Positions 13,501 to 13,713 of a stretch of DNA of 13,713 nt are shown piece after piece. The notes below the pieces were generated by a model, which did not search any database, was not told the DNA's origin, and saw only the letters and a program-made list of their open reading frames with translations. The stretch spans positions 1-13,713 of the forward strand of contig JBCCZC010000126.1 of assembly GCA_039188505.1 (NCBI GenBank), given 5' to 3'. The DNA comes from JBCCZC01 sp039188505. GTDB taxonomy: Bacteria; Pseudomonadota; Gammaproteobacteria; Xanthomonadales; SZUA-38. The position numbers and the translations under genes were made by a program. Within the stretch, counting starts at the first letter, position 1, and the number at the start of each line of letters is the position of its first letter.

Positions 13501-13713
13501 CAGTCGGAAAAGGTGCCATCGGCCAACGGCGTGCTGTTGTCCGGCTGGGTCAGCGTGTTGGTCTGGTTTCCAGAGGCATTCGCGCCTTCATCGCCGCTGC
13601 CGCAGCTGCCGCCGATCGCGAGCGAGCCCGCCTCGTTGGTGTTGATGGTCACGTCCGGCGTCGAGTCGTGTTGCGGCGGGGGCACCCCCCGCACCACCCC
13701 CCCCCGCGGCGGC
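10590..13713 (-). CDS. Giant modular extracellular-type protein: Ig-like repeats, cadherin/VCBS-like domains, C-terminal FG-GAP propeller (5' end outside window)
   Basis: The frame is open to the window edge, so the signal peptide and N-terminus are missing. More than 1035 residues are visible (residue 1 set at 13697). Two 96-residue Ig-like repeats lie at 11-106 and 107 to about 190, each with a Cys pair (SCGSGDEG and SDCT; Cys32/66 and 128/162) that could form a disulfide. Two further repeats of about 117 residues start at PPTVLSIVRQ (188) and PPDLLSITRQ (305). VCBS/cadherin-like domains at about 415-525 (NDMYSVDEGN, TDYTPAGGGTL) and 526-630 (DDGFTTLEDSAVSGNV, TIEVTPVNDAPSF) follow, then an Ig-like linker to about 740. 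Six FG-GAP-type repeats at about 743-1035 carry Ca-binding motifs: DLNGDGVED, DLNGDGIGD, DFDGDGTDE, the altered NFDGNARDD, and DFDGDGNTD. No anchor, PEP-CTERM or Por-type tail follows; it ends WQTQQQ. Probably a secreted or surface adhesin-like protein (inference). Confidence 0.92.
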   Translation of the reverse strand, partial: PPRGGVVRGVPPPQHDSTPDVTINTNEAGSLAIGGSCGSGDEGANASGNQTNTLTQPDNSTPLADGTFSDCTITVTDGAGNSNTPVTLTSFEIDLTSPTLAEVTPVADPTDDSTPNVTISSDEAGTLAVGGSCGSGDEGAIGSGNQTITLTQTDNSTPLAEGTYSDCTVTVSDAAGNSDTPLTLTEFEIDLTPPTVLSIVRQTPMTTPTNADTLVFRVTFSEDVQNVSTSAFIVSGGSTATATNVATDTADSVFDVTVSGGDLAEFDGTVGLDLARLRAKGDPTIADPAGNALDTTEPPTDETYTLDNTPPDLLSITRQDPMAASTNADTVVFRVTFDGDAQNVDAMDFVVSGGSTATVTGFAEVTPNALYDLTVSGGDITTFTGTIGIDLSDPQDIADTLGNAYDGAEPPIDEVYQLVVVEAENDMYSVDEGNLLGVALGSGLHANDSALDVNALMVTAIDGLAVVGTDYTPAGGGTLNVAADGMLTFDTADEFESLNDGETATVTFTYTTSDGDTEDTATVTITVNGEDDTLVAQDDGFTTLEDSAVSGNVIDDNGNGIDFGGEADEVLVTTSGTFDAEGIGGEVVLGADGAFTYTPPANTSGMATFDYSVADNTVLTDTATVTIEVTPVNDAPSFTAGPDQTLAKGAELIQSVPGWATDITPGPDEDDQELRFQVTIVEDPNGVLDGDVRVTKLGELRYSLTSTGGTAVVSVIARDSGGVSSGGENRSDAVTFEITYLETVPAQVILRRSDTQKWTLYLLDGYTRLSNGARPFSPNPAWTTRAVRDLNGDGVEDLLIRNDSNGEWHVYYLNGATGLINSRRHIGVSLDLADEFQGVGDLNGDGIGDVLTRNGDSWKAWYLTSTGNIAFSQVLAIDVPATTSTQGIGDFDGDGTDELLVRDTATGEWTSYTFAPGTGEVTGTRMPAMTTSDQWTFQGVGNFDGNARDDVLMRRSNGRWLIYNFDASGAVASDPRVSMTPNRTWEVRWLDDFDGDGNTDVLLRRTNTLLWTLYRLDGSSVLEQGKAPLTPKAVWQTQQQ
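13128..13667 (-). repeat. 288-bp in-frame tandem repeat inside the large gene
   Basis: The DSTPxVTI start recurs at 13667 and 13379, exactly 96 codons apart. DNA is similar along both copies (GGCAGCTGCGGCAGCGGCGA is shared). The array probably continues beyond the window edge, which would explain why an assembly stops here. The second unit passes into the next domain type after DLTPPT. Confidence 0.85.
13673..13713. other. C/G-run low-complexity end of the window
   Basis: The last 41 bases contain runs of up to nine C and read as VVRGVPPPQ in the gene's frame. The equivalent position of the next Ig-like repeat reads VTPVADPTD. The mismatch at a repeat boundary, next to homopolymer runs, suggests unreliable sequence at a contig end rather than true protein. 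Confidence 0.5.

Overview
This is a GC-rich, densely coding bacterial window. Gene content (PriA, TrmJ, a GspB-type C-terminal domain, DUF4286, an ECF-type sigma factor followed by DUF3619-like and DUF3106-like genes, a NorM-type MATE pump) points to a gammaproteobacterium. An affiliation near Xanthomonadales/Wenzhouxiangellaceae or Chromatiales is an inference from family resemblance, not from an alignment. Both ends cut genes: the left edge cuts priA just after its Walker A motif, and the right edge cuts a large secreted-type protein inside a repeat block, next to a C/G-run stretch that looks like a contig end.

Layout, left to right. (1) 1-1361, minus strand: an unrecognised 219-aa protein followed, with a possible CTGA overlap, by priA. 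(2) 1490-3257, plus strand: a compact operon of a sigma factor, a DUF3619-like single-pass membrane protein (possible anti-sigma function), a small acidic protein and a DUF3106-like exported protein. Each gene overlaps or nearly abuts the next. (3) 3238-4538, minus strand: an extended SDR (NAD-dependent epimerase/dehydratase) and a DUF4286 protein. The latter overlaps the end of the DUF3106 gene tail to tail. (4) 4614-5969, plus strand: a MATE/NorM efflux transporter divergent from the SDR. (5) 5992-9035, minus strand: trmJ, then a GspB-domain protein, an SRPBCC/AHSA1 protein and a ThrE-type amino-acid exporter. The last three are joined by 4- and 8-nt overlaps. (6) 9151-9969, minus strand: a small exported, probably beta-helical protein with a strong Shine-Dalgarno sequence and a recognisable promoter. 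(7) 9970-10589: the only large non-coding stretch. It holds a promoter with two palindromes, a 41-nt double-palindrome hairpin, a tandem array of 85-bp units (three close copies plus one decayed copy), and a large terminator-like hairpin. (8) 10590-13713, minus strand: the 3' part of a giant modular extracellular-type protein made of Ig-like repeats, cadherin/VCBS-like domains and a C-terminal six-repeat FG-GAP/integrin-like propeller.

The left half is mostly housekeeping and envelope or stress-response material. The part most likely to contain something undescribed is 9151-13713: two probable extracytoplasmic proteins in the same orientation, separated by a structured non-coding region with an 85-bp array, a palindromic operator candidate and a terminator. 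No complete new system can be proven from this window alone.
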